A DNA stretch of 64,000 nt, taken from the NCBI GenBank assembly GCA_029964075.1, contig CM057130.1:1-64000 (forward strand), in the 5' to 3' direction. A program made the translations under genes and the position numbers. Below, piece after piece: positions 35,797 to 49,100 of this stretch. The first letter of the stretch is position 1. Each line of letters opens with the position of its first letter. A model generated the notes under the pieces. The model was given only the letters and a program-made list of their open reading frames with translations, was not told where the DNA came from and did no database searches. Origin of the DNA: Patiria pectinifera (lineage: Eukaryota; Echinodermata; Asteroidea; Valvatida; Asterinidae).

Positions 35797-36552
35797 CAGT
35801 AAACTCCGGCTAAACCGACATCGTACAACTCGTCAAACTGCTCAAGTCCGCCGTCTGACTAAAGTCCCAATTGTCCATAATTCATTTCCATTTTATTTTT
35901 AAGTCAGATTTTATAAGTAGCCATTTCGCTCAAGTCATCGTGTTACTCTCGGTCCCCTTTCAATAAAAAGCATTACAAAATCCTTTGTGTAAAAAAGTCG
36001 GAATTCAACAAATCACGCGTCGAGTGAAAAGTGGTTATGCACGGCCCGTGATCGCTGCATGCATCGGTGTCGAAAAAGGGTGTCCTACTGCATACATCCC
36101 ATATGCATCGTGAGCATATCAATACCAGTACCCCCTCTAGGCTGTACGCATGCGCTCTGTCCATTTTGGGGGTCGTCTTATTGAATGACTAGTGCTGCAG
36201 TCAATGCATGCGTGGTATATACCGGACCACGCACGCATTTAATTCGTTACTGTGCATGTACCATTGAGCTGTATAATAAAGAACCTCTACGGCACATACA
36301 TTTGTATCATGGTCTCCACTATCAAAACCCCAAACGCGATGATACAATTCGAGGATTAATTTGCAGGATTCAACGCAAGCAATAAGGAGATAAACCAGTG
36401 TAAATCAAAGCCAATTAGTGCACTGAATCGTGTGTGCAAAAAGGCCATTCATGTAAGTCGGCAAAATGACGACTTACAGCAGATATCGGCATTCGCGTAA
36501 GTCGTCACAAATTCTTGGGTCTTGAGAGTGCCGACTTAGCCGAAGTTTACTG
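35797..36552. mobile_element. 756-bp pogo/Tigger-like MITE
   Basis: The ends cagtaaactccggctaa and ttagccgaagtttactg are inverted with few mismatches, and TA stands directly outside both (35795-35796, 36553-36554). TA targets and ends starting CAGT(A)AA are usual for pogo/Tigger elements of the Tc1-mariner superfamily. The interior repeats phrases about the same theme (gacgacttac, gtaagtcg) but encodes no transposase. Confidence 0.8.
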
Positions 36553-37066
36553 TATTCAGAAGTTGTTTGGACTGCCGATCTGAAACAGATGTTAGGGTTT
36601 GAATCCTAACTCAGGATGTCCAAGGCAGGGGTTTGCTTTGGTTAGAAATAATCTTTCATTTTCTCTAAAATCTATTTTTTTTTAAATGCATTGTTTTTTA
36701 CAATTAGTAAAAAGTACAACCAGCGGTGAAGTAGGAAAAAATTAGGAGCTACACAAAGGCAAAAAAATACTTGTTTAATTCTAAAAAAGGAATAGTTTAA
36801 AAATAGCCCCAAGAATATTTGATTTGCTGCTCTGAAGCACTAAAGGGTATTAAAACGGTCAAGTTAACATTTCTTTTCACAGATAATTAATTGCCTTAAT
36901 TAAATGGAATTAAACAATGCGCACTGACATTTAAATCAATATATAAGCTCTTCGTCTTAAACAGGTGCACTGTACTCAAAGAGTTAATTGATGACATGTA
37001 ATGCAAATTAAAATGAATAAGTTCCCTTATACCAACTGTAAATGGTGGCCAGTTTCACTGCAGATG

Positions 37067-37156
37067 CTATGTCGCCCCACCTTCTATTACTTGCAGCGGC
37101 TGATGTTGCTGCTGTTGTAGTTGAAGGCCTTGTTGTTGCTGTTGTTGCTGTTGTTG

Positions 37157-37193
<37 letters not shown>

Positions 37194-40100
37194 ACAGCGT
37201 CTTCTTGATCCTCTTGGGACTGCTCTGATCGCTTTGATCGCTGCCAAAATAAAACATCAAAGCATTTTCAGAATGTGTACTGTCATTCACTAGTTTGCTC
37301 ACACAACTAGTTGGCTATTGAAATTCACTAGTCGTATATGCCTACTGTTCTACAAAGTAAATAACTTCTATGCAGAGTCAATTGTTATGCTTATAGCAGC
37401 TCCATTGACCCCAGATCACCGATACTTACCTGCGGAGGCTCCTCAATGCGGATAGGATTGACCTGTCTCTTGGGCTGGACTCTCTTGACCCCTTGTTGCT
37501 GCTGCGCAGGGGAGTAATATGTCACACCTCCAAAGGTCTGTGATGGGGGCTGACCTGGCCCTGCTGCTGGGGGTATGGATGCACTGCCCCCCTGGGGTAG
37601 GGGTGGCACCTGGGGTGCAGGGGTCTGCTGGGGTAGCATAGGTGGGGGTAGGGTGGGTATGGGACCAGGTTGGAGGGGAGGAGGCTGGGAGTGGGGGGTT
37701 ATGCTCTGTAGAAAAGACAGAATTCAAAACAAGATGGAAATGAATTTACATGCATTAATATATATATGAACTAAACTATAGCTTTTCGATTTTGTTTAAA
37801 AGTTCATACAATGCAACTGGAAAATTCATCAAATTTTGAAACTTTCCATTGGAAATATCATACAAAGTTTTCATTATAATGCTATGGCTTAATAAAGGGG
37901 TAAATCACTGATCCTAATTCAGCAGAACAATGAAAATTTCAAAAGAACTTTAATACACCCATTTGCTACTTAATGTTATGTGCAATTATACAAAGCAATG
38001 GTTGATGATAAAGAACAATCACTATCCGGTTTGTTAGTGTGACGTCACTTCAGTTTAAACCACATCCACTGCACATTAAGTAGCACTGGAACCACTGGAA
38101 CCGAAAGTTAACGCAAAGTGAGTGTTTAGCCAATGGGTGCTGGTAATCAGTGGTGCATGTGCACTGACAAACCGGATCCTGACACAGCTTTTGTGGACCC
38201 CCTTAGGACCGTAACAGCACTGTTTATCGGTAATACAACTGGAAGTTTCTCAAGTGGAGATACGCACCGGCAGAGTGACCTGGGGAAATTGCTGCATCTG
38301 GACTGGGTTATTGAGCTGATATTGCTGGCCTGGTGAAGCCCCGTAGTTGACATAGTTGAAATGTGGAGGTGGGGCAAAACCGCCTTGGGGAAGGGGTTGC
38401 TGAGGCCTCAGTGCCACGGGGTGGATAACTGACGGGTTGGCTATGTGGGTTGGGGAGGGGTGTTGTATGCCTGAACAAAAAAAAACATGAAATGGAACAT
38501 AATATTAGTTGAGTGTTCTAAGCTTGAAAATGATAAATTGGCTGCTAACTGATTCTTCCAGTGTCACTGACTGCAATCAAGGTCATCTTCTAACCAATAA
38601 CTTACTTTGCTGAATGTAACTTCATACACACATTTTCAAAACAAATAGTTGACATTCATAAAAATGAATTCTAGAGACACCACCATTCAAGCTCATTGGG
38701 CAAACTTTTGTATGTAAATTAGCCCTACCCATAAGATGGAATTTACATTAGAGAGATATAAATTAAGTTCTTTTTTTTTTCTTTCACAGACACATTTTTA
38801 TAAACACTGTATACTCAATTATCCCAAGCGATTGTGAGAAAAAAATTCACAAACTACTCAGGCGGGACTCAAACTAAATCAGGTTACATTAAACCTTCCA
38901 TTACAAAGATGGCTTTAGGGGCAGACTTCTGTTGTCATTTGTTTCACTGCTTAACCATAACTCCATTGACATTTTTGCTAGATACCTTCGCAAATCCGCC
39001 AAGTCCATTGCACTGCAGGAACCAGTGGTAAATTTGTTGTAAAATGGGTATCAAGCCCCATGTTATAGACATCCCTCAATCCTCATAAAAACTCCAAGAG
39101 GAATTGAATGATCTGTGAGTACAATTATGAAAGTAAAACAATAAAACAGAAAATATCAAAAGACAACCAACCTGGATGTATCGGCACATCTCCTTGTAAG
39201 ATGATTCCCTGTGGCATCACGCCCCCTGGTATAATGGTGGGAGGCGCTTGGGAGGACGGGACAACACCCATCCCTGGAGGTGTTGCTCCACCATGTATGG
39301 ACACTGATGTGTTGGGTAGTGTGTGAGGGGGTGTGCCACCCCCACCTCCCCTGCTGTGCTGCGGAGAGCTAGTGGCTGGAGGTGTGTTACCCTGGCGACT
39401 GTAGCCAGGTGGGGGAGGACCCTTGAGCTCACTCTTGTAGAATGTTGGGGGATGTAAGACAGGTGTGGCTTGGCTGATGGGAGGGGCCTGGGTGATGGGC
39501 GGGGTGTCAGCTGGTTGGCGTTGGCGTTGGGAGGAATAGCGCTTTGGCTTCAAGGGCTGTAGGAATTTACACAATAAAACAAATAATCTACAAAGCCTAC
39601 CCAAGAACAAAATAGAATACTGTGATTTGTAAATCAAATTATTTCATGTTTTGGGTATGCTATTTGACAAATGTTTAAAAAAAAAACCACCAATCAAAGT
39701 TCTGTCATCTTATTTACAATAATGTGCAAATATTGGGATGTCAAGTCCCTGATAAAGAAATGGCAGGGTTCCATAATAATGGTTTCATAGAAATCAGGTG
39801 AACATCAGGCAGGTTTTGTTGGTGAGGGATATTAAGGTATCAGACCTACCTCTCTCTTATCACCCTGCATTCTCTCTGCTATTGGTAAGCTGCCTTCAGA
39901 TTGGTCAACACTTACTTCTACGCAGAAAAAAAGGGGGTTAACAAGTGAATCAATCAAGGATACATCACAGAAATGTTCAATACATACAACAAGCATACTG
40001 GGCTAGTCAAAAAGAAAGTGACTGGTATTAATTATGTTTTCCTTTAAAAACGCATTTCAATTTGAAGTACGTATTAAACGAGCATGTTCTTCCACTCATC

Positions 40101-43100
40101 TGAAGAAGAAAAAAATAACGAATTGATCCTTGCTATCAGGAGCTATGCACGTTTTACTAAAACTTAAGGAACCATTGTTAAAGCTGTCCATGGAATAAAG
40201 CATTGAAGCTATTCAGCTGAGTGAGAACCAGAGATTACATGCAGGCATTCACATTCAAATGAGGTTTATTTGTGAGTCAAGACTATTAAAAACATACTCA
40301 TTAACACACTGAGAATACAGTGTTTATATGTCGGTGAAGGGCAAAACCTAAATTTGATATACATCACCCCGACGCCAAAATCCCATCTTATGAACTGAAA
40401 CATTACTTAGACTGTCAGATTTTGCATTTTGTATTTGAGGAATACATAGAGTCTAAATCTGAAATGAGAATGGTGATTTTTGTCTGTTTTCCTTTGCAAG
40501 TTTCTTGTGTTTGTCTCTTTACCTTGGTTCATGTGTATTTACTCAGATTTATCAATGTGTATCAGTAAAAGATCAGTGGTGGATAGCTGGATTCTGTGAC
40601 ATTTCTATTATACAGGGATGGGATGTCAATTTTAAAAAGTCTGAAAATGGATGAAATGTCTGAAGGATGCATACTTTTCAAATAGTCTTTCTCTCGGATG
40701 CAAAAATCTGAATTTAGAAAAAAATGTAAACAATCTCATGCCTTATTATAATAGATATAACGTGTGAATAGAGTATGCAAATTAACCAAAATTTTCAGTT
40801 ACTAGACAATAAGGCAGTGTCCAAAACGTGCTTCCAGAGCTACGTCTATATTCCGTCTATTGTCAGCACAGCCCTGCGTATTTTCAAGGAGCGCAAAGCT
40901 AGACCTAGCTCTAGACAGCAGATTCAGATGCAGCCTAACATGTACTTTAATCCTATGTTATTTTAATAAATGGAACAAACCACTTATGTTTTAATATTTC
41001 TTTCTTACTCGGTCGTTTTCTTTCAGACTCACCCTGTATAATATGACACAATTGAGTACATAAATGCTAACAACACTTATATCAGTGTGCTAACCTGCTG
41101 AGGAAGGCGTCGGCAGCAGACCCTGTGACTTGCCAGGAGGTGATGAGCCAGCTTGTAATAATCCTTCCTGTCTCTCTGCATTCACGTTACTCCTGCCAGT
41201 CTTAGCCACAGCCTTAGCCCAATCTCCTTCCCCACTCTCCCGGCTTGGTTCTTGTCTGTCCGTTCCCCTCTGGGGACGATCCCTCTGGTAGGACCTGGCT
41301 TCTCTTGGCTGTTGCCTTTCTGCTTTCTGCTTCATGTAAGATGAGCCCAGGGCTGGGAAGTCTTCCTGGGCAGGCACTTTCTGCTGTCTGTCAGACTCTG
41401 GCATTCGATGATGCCAGTCTTTCTTCTGTCCCACACCCTGTTCTCGTCGATTTGACCCAGAGCTGCTATTTATCCATTCCGTCTTATGCGGTATCGTTGC
41501 TGGATCAGGTGTATTCTGACCACGATCATAACTCTCCCGTCCCTGACCCCTAGCCCCACGACCTCTCCCACGACCTCTTGACCTTCCAGACCAGCGACGC
41601 TCCCGAGTGTAATTCCCAGGGGGTTCTTCAGCATTTCTTCCGACTTGATCATCATTGTTTTGTACAAGCTGTTGATTGGTCTCTATTGATGTAGGTGGCA
41701 CGTTGTTGTCATTCCAGTCTTCTCGGGAAGGTTCTCGCCTATGAGGTTGCTGTCTTTTATTGCTGTAACCATCTCCTTTGTAAGACTGTTCTCGATTGTT
41801 TAAACTTTCTCCAAGGTTGTATCTCCGACGGCCTTGATGTGGACCTCTTGGAGACCTTCTAGATTTAAAAAATAATATGTTCTCAACATCCAAAGATTGC
41901 ATAATTCTTGGTGACCCATTCTTACAGCAATCAGTGTAGCAAAATGGCAACTAGAAATACAATAAATGTCTTTTCATATGTGGAATAAAGATAATTTTCA
42001 TAAAAGAAAATACTGAAGAATAAAAATGGATTATGAAGCTGTAATTTTTTTGTGAATATTGTAATTTTGAACAATTTCTAAAGTAAACCCGAGTGATTCC
42101 AAGTATTGGTGAAGCTAGCCTGGTGATATGAACCTACCGTTGTTGTCGTGACTGCCCAGTCTTGGGTGGTTCATTGGAGCTGCGGATGTCGTAGCCATAG
42201 ACGCTCATCATTTCTCCCCGCGGCTTAGGCACCTGTTCTTCCTCAATGTATTTGTCATGTAGCCATGTGTTGTCCTCCTTCCACAATTTCTTGTCATTCC
42301 CCGGTCTTTGGAAGAGAGTCAATAAATAAGGACTTTGATAACAGATTCTGTTAAACATAACACCAAACCTGATACTTTATTACTATTCACTCATAAAGAC
42401 CCCTTGTAATTTTTTATGCCATTCTCTTAATAATGCTGCATTCCATGCAAGTGAACACATTTTTACCTGACAATGCAGCACGCAGTTAAAAAAAAGACCA
42501 CCTGAACTAATATCTCATTGCACAGCAAAGGGATTGTATTCAAAGAGGACACAAGTTCAGGTCTTGGAACAGGCTTACAAATGGATTATGGAAATTATGT
42601 TCCCAGTGCAGGAAATGTAGATTGGTCATTCTATGCATTGAGGGTCCAAAGTGTGATTTTTTTCCCTGTCCCTGTTACTTTGGTACTTTACTACTAAAGT
42701 ATCATCAACCCTAGTCTAGGGGCTAGACGTTGATTGATATGCGATGATAACCTGCCGCCGCAAGATGGCCCTATCAAGACCAACCAATATCACTCACGAA
42801 CCCGTCAAAATAATGTCTAGGCCAATTCCTATTGGCTGTGTAATGCGGGCGCACCTGTTTGGCCTAATATATATGCAGCGTGCAATTTAAAAAAAAAAAC
42901 ATAGCAGTTCCGAAGCAAATTCTCAAATTTCTTCCAGTAGTATAAAAAAAGCAGTAAGACATTTGTGTAATTTCACTGGTCAGCTCTTTTGTTGTGTGTA
43001 GTAGGCCCTATGTGTGGGACTGAAAATGACCGGTAATTGCCTACAGAAGTCGCGCATACGCACTTCTTTCCCCCATTTTTTTTTATGGGGGGGGGGGAAT

Positions 43101-46100
43101 TTTAGGAACTGACCTAGACGTTGTTCTGACTTGTTCCTGGGTGATATTGATTGGTCGTGATAGCAACCTCTCGCAGCGGCAGGTTATCGCCTATCAAACA
43201 ACAACAACGTCTAGCCCCTAGACTACATTAACCCTAACCCCCTAGGCCTTTCTGCAAGGATGCATCACAAAACCACCTTCAAAATCATCAATTGCCTCCT
43301 TGTAAATATTTGGATAAAGCCTCAATCCCCCAAATTCATTCATTATTTGTTAAATTTGTTCATTGGAGGAATGGCCACTACCTCAATCCTGCAAAATACT
43401 GCAACGATCACCGTTAATATGTTGAGGCAGCACTGGTGATATCCAGAAGCAGTGTGGATGATTTCAAGTACAATCTAGGCTATTCCTAAGATGAGATTTG
43501 TTTTCGTCTGGGTGATGTAAATCAAATTAGGTTTTAGCCCTTCACCGAGGTATAAATGTTTTTGCCCTTCACCCGCTGCTATGTATATCAGATTCGAACC
43601 AGCCAGCTGATCCCGTTAGCTCGGGGGTTGAGTGGTAAGACATCTGCACTTGAAAGCAGGAGGTCGTGGGTTCGAGTCCCACCCGAGTGAATTTTTCCAA
43701 CTTTCACTTGGGGCGTTACACACCGAGTACACAGTGTTTATACGTCGGTGAAGGGCAAAACCTAATTTGATATAATCTAGGCCTAAATTTATAAACGGCA
43801 AAGCATTAACAACACAAGGTAGAGCCCGTAAACTTGACACAATGAATCCTCCACAATCTAGTACATGTACACACTTTTGCCGTACAGCCTTAATCCGTCG
43901 AACTTGCCCTCTTCTGCAATGAGGAGAAACCCCCCGCCCCAAAAAAGTCAAGTTCCTACCTTTCTTTCTCTTTGTCTTCTGCAACTTCCATTGACCGGAC
44001 ATCGTGCATGAAGTAAGGGCCTTTTCTGGGGATATAGGCAGGGTTCTTCAAGTCCTGATCAGCATCCAGCTTTTTGTCGGCTTCGTTCTTCAAAATAACC
44101 AACAGAGGAAAGAAAATCCCAATCAATGGCAATCAGTCAACAATTACACTAGCCTGCAATTGGAAACCTTACTGATACATTCATATTATTACAAACTTCT
44201 GATTCCTTTTGTGAAAGAATGTTGATTTTGCAGGCAGATGTTTAAATTTTCCCCAGCAAATCTCTGTGGGCATCTTTTCGAGAGGCATTGACATGATCAA
44301 TTCAGGTCTTCACTAGTAAGCAACAGGTTGTGGGTCCCAGCACAGTGTGACTGTTCCTTGTAAACCCTCACACAGCAAAATCTTATTGTGATATTTCTTT
44401 CCATAATGAACTGCTACGGAAATTGCCACTCTGTGGTAAGATCTCAGAGGCACACTTATTCTAAATCATTCATATTCAAAATGAAATCCAACCTCCTCAT
44501 CTGCATCCTCAGGATTTTCTTCATCGCTGACATCCTCTCTGTCAATCTCTCCTTCCACACCTTTCTCCCCTTCCTCCTTTTCACTGTCCCTATCATCTCC
44601 ATCCTCGGCTCCTGAAGACTGATGCCTCGGTTCCCCCTCAGAAGCCCCTTCTTCCTGCTGCGGGGACGAACACAGCAGGGAAAAAGAGAACAATATTCAA
44701 AACAAGAAAACCTGAAAATGAAGACAACTACATTTCCTGTTTAAGAAGGTGGATTATACAGGAGAGCTCCATTTAGCAAAACCAACTAGCATCCAGCTAT
44801 TGTGTCTACAATGCCTAAAGAAATTTTTTTAAAAGCCAATTGGTTATGCACCTAAAAGAAAACCTTGGAATAAGTGTTTGTAGAGAAAGCTTACATCCTA
44901 TCAGTATGTTACTTTGTAAGGTCGTGAAAATGTATGACTGCTGCAAAGATTAGTTTTTATTGTACAACATGATATTTCTCAAGTCTGAATAGTGACAAAA
45001 ATATCTCAAATGTTCCATTTTAAATACATGCAATGAAATGCAGCCTGCTTCTCATGTCAAGTTTCAGCAGTTTGAAACACCCTGTTATTTTTGAGAAATG
45101 TTTCATCTGGAAGTTTTTCCTCAGTTTTATGACTTTACCTCTCCATGTACTTCCTCAGCACTCTCATACTCATCAGTGTCTTCTTCTTCCTTATCAAATA
45201 TGGTGTCACTTTCCTACAATCACACAAAAAAGCATAGTTTTGGGGGTAAATCCAAGTAATAAAATACACCTGCTTCTTGTTGCTGCCTGCTTCGTTTTTC
45301 CCATTCACTCTTACATGTACATTAGCAAATAGCAATATATCTTGCAAATATCTTGTCAATACATTGTCTTTTTATCTGTTTCCAACAAAATTGTGCAATG
45401 TAGAAAGAGTTATGGCTCATTTGGAAAAAAAAATTTATCAGCACAAAAAGTCAAGAAAGTTAAAGAATACAATCTCCATCTTAGTCTGCCATGTTGAGGA
45501 ACAAAAAGGGGGCTGTCTCATTCCCTTTTTAAAAAAGCCTGGACAGGAAGCTATTTTCTTCAATGCAACATTTTCAACTGCCAATTAACAAAATGGGTAT
45601 ATTTTGTGTCAATTGTATATTGTACAAATGATGGATTTGACAGTGACTTCACTCCTGAATCCTGGTATTGACCTCATATTCTTGAACTTTAGACACTGTC
45701 CGTGATAGGAATGCACGCTTGTGTCCCGTTCAATTCAGAGAGCTCCCCTCCCAATCGTGAACATGTTAAATTTCTGACTCGCGTTTATGTTTGAACGACG
45801 CGATGTTCACTCGATGGTCCCCGTATCCCGAGTGCGATTCCGTTAGGGATCGCGCGCAATGCATCCATTATGATAATGAGTAGACTGGATCACGTTTGTA
45901 AACACAAGTGCATTTCGAACGATAATAGGGAGTCGGGAACTAGGGCAGATTTTATGGACGGAAACCTGTTCAAGTTAGTTCCCGACTCCCTATCACCGTT
46001 CGAAATGCACTTGTGTTTACAAACGTGCTCCAGTCTACTCATTATCATAATCGATGCATCGCGCGCATAACGGAATCGCACTCAGGATACGGGGACCATC

Positions 46101-49100
46101 GAATGAATGCTGGGCATGATGACCACATCGCGTCGTTCAAACATTAACACAAGTCGGAAATTTAACGTGTTCACAATCGCGAGGGGAGCTCTCGGAATTG
46201 AACGGGAAATTTCACTTTTCATCCGGATCATAAGTAAACTTCAGTACAACTTATCAAATTATCGATGTCTACTTGTTTGTACCTCAGGTGGCATATCTAG
46301 TAATTTGGGGGCCGTTTTGGGGGTGAAATCTGATGTTTTTGTTGGGCACTGTTGGGTTTTTGGGTCAATGACAGAATGTGTTGCTTGGCACATAAGGATT
46401 AGCTTGAACCCTACTATCGCCAGACCATGTCCGAATGTTAAAAAGGCGACAAGTTGGGTCCAGGTTACTCGGACTAGTCGGGTTTCCTACTGGTGGGACT
46501 TCTACCGTTTTGCGCATGCAGAACTCAAGGTACCAGAGTGTCATGCCTGTCTTTGATTTTCTGATCATTTTGAAAACGTTCGTTGTGACAAAGTTGTGCC
46601 GTACTTTTTCAAAGTCAAATTTCTTGGCAATGACAGATTCAGCACAATAAATTCATAGGAAGCCTAACAAGTACACACATGTAAGTGATTAACCTATGTG
46701 CAAAATTAAACATGGTTATAAAGATCAAAAGATAGAAGCATTTAGCTTGTATATTGTTGATGTACCCTAACGTGGCGCCCCCCCCCCCCCCCAAATTAAA
46801 CCTGCTGATATTCAAGAAGGTGTCATTGCCAATTGTTCAGAATCAGATGTGCCAAGAAGTATCAGAATGTCAATTTTGAGTATCATTTAGTCAACTGTTT
46901 TGGTCGGTCTTACTAAAGTGCGTCAGCAAGCATTAACAAGCGTCTACAAAGTACAAGCCTCAACAAGCCTCAACGGTCGTCAACGAGCATCAACAAATTT
47001 TGTATATGCTTTTGAACATTAAAAGTAGCTTTATATGGTAGAAAAAGCAATAAAGAACATCTTCTGCATATCAATGAAAGTTAAAATTATTTCGTACATT
47101 TCGCGTTAAAAAAACAACAAGTTTTTAAATAATTTTAACTTTAATTGATATGCAGAAAATGTCCTTTGTTACTTTTTCTACCATATAAAGCTACTTTTAA
47201 TGATCAAAAGCAAGTACAAAATTTGTTGATGCTCGTTGACGACCGTTGAGGCTTGTTGAGGCTTGTTGACGCACTTTAGTAGGATCCGTCTTGGTGAGTC
47301 TTTCCCTTCCTAGGTGCCTACATGTATAGAGGAACGGGGTCCTAAAAGTAAGGATTACCTTAATAAGGTTTAAGTACTAGTATTTTACTGCATGAATTTG
47401 AGGTTTGTCAACAAAGAGTTTTGGCAACACTTCTTGAGGAAAGTCGAGTAAGCTTCGAAGTGCGCCACGTTAGGGAACACGACTATATATCCTCGAGTCA
47501 CCATAATTGACGCAGATAACGCTTGCAACGCGCCCGCATTGTCCAACGCAAATTGAATGCGAGTGCGTCAAAACATATCCTCATCGTTTTAGGTGGACTG
47601 ACGATACCCCAGGGAGGTGCGTGGCGTGTACATATGTTGTGCCCATTCTTGAAAATCACGCAATCTTAAGAATGCGCGCGCATTCTTAAGAATGCGCGCG
47701 CATTCTTAAGAACGAGCACGCGTTCTTAAGAATGAGCGCTCATTCTTAAGATTGCGTGGGAATATCACGTGCACAATTTATGAATTTTGCAAAATTAACA
47801 AACATTGCACGACATAATTATGTTAAATGAAATGTATAGCGGTTAAAAGGGAAACAATTTATATAAAGAGGAAAGAAAATGTTCTATGCTTCTGTACTCG
47901 TATAACTACGATAATTTGAATCAAATTAAACCTGTTATTATTGCTTTTTTCTGCCCACTATGGGAAGTTTTGTAATAACGGAGGACTGGGAACCAGTCTG
48001 GGAAGTGGTTTGTTTAGGCTAGACAAGTTACAAGTCCCTGTATGTATCATACGCATGCCACGAAAAAAAAACTTTGTCCAGAAGCTGCCAAAATTGCTCT
48101 TTTGACTAGATAGAATCCAGCTCTGCGACGTAATGGTGGGGTGTGAACAATAAATCGGTGGCAATTTAAATGGGAAATAGCATTAGCACTATGGGATGTC
48201 GCAGTATTCATTCTCATTCTTCACATTCTTCATTCTTACGTTCCCCCGCTTTATCCCAAAAATCAGAATTCTTTCCACTATTCTTATATGGTACTATGGT
48301 AGTGTATATTTTGCCGGAGGTAACGCCGGCAAACTAACGTTTACTAAAGGTTTGCCGGCGGCAATCCATATCAACAGAGGGCGCTGTACTCTTTAAGATT
48401 ATTTAATTATAACATGTATTAAATTCCCACCAAAGTTGTGTAGCACAGTCGGTGCAGTGGTTAAGCAATAGCTCTAGTGAGTGGGATGTCCCGAGTTCGA
48501 ATCCTGACCCCCGCCACAATTTTAAGGGGTTTTTTTCCCATCCCCAAATAAATAAGAATATTCTTCTTTTATTATTTTGATATGTCTCAAACATTTTATT
48601 GCAGAGTATTACTTTTTCTTTTTCAGATTTGTGGCTCTGGAGGATTTTTTTAAAGGGAAATAAAGTCCGAAATTATAAAATGGTCTGATTCCCATCTTGT
48701 TAATACAAAAATACAACGATAATATTGGCATGGAGCCAGACTAAAATTTGTCACCGGAAAATGTTTAAGTGCAAAAAAAACAGTAACTGTGCATGTTCAG
48801 TGCATAGGAAAAAATTCCGTACTCGGACGTCACTTTTTTCAATTAATTTTCTAGCGCCAAAAGTTACATCTTTTATGGTTATTCCTCCACTTTCCCTCCT
48901 CTACTCTCACCCTCTCCTTTCCTTAATTTCTATTTATTAATCAGTCAGTTACTTCACCGGGATTCGAACCTCTGACGCTTGCTTGATACACGAGACTCTT
49001 TAACCGCTAGGCCGCGCATGATCGCTGTTGCAATAATCAATCTTTGGACGTATTTGAAGTATCCATTGAAATAAACTAAATATTCATGAGAAAATAAATA

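Larger units (their letters stand above)
31917..37066. other. Hox 3' flank and Hox / CASC3 intergenic region
   Basis: The genes converge on this 5.1-kb stretch. The first 300 bases are probably Hox 3' UTR. From 32.2 to 35.8 kb I see only AT-rich sequence without a supportable gene, and a moderately GC-richer patch at 35.1-35.7 kb with no recognisable product. A pogo-type MITE fills 35797-36552. No second Hox gene and no microRNA hairpin could be recognised by eye. Confidence 0.6.

Noticed and set aside
43606-43690. Possible tRNA-Ser (TGA) gene
   Set aside because: Box A, box B and the T arm are good, but the acceptor stem does not pair and the tail is shared with other interspersed copies; it is a SINE.
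46107-46556. 149-codon open frame
   Set aside because: It begins inside the arm of the 45725-46206 inverted repeat and continues into repeat sequence; not a gene.
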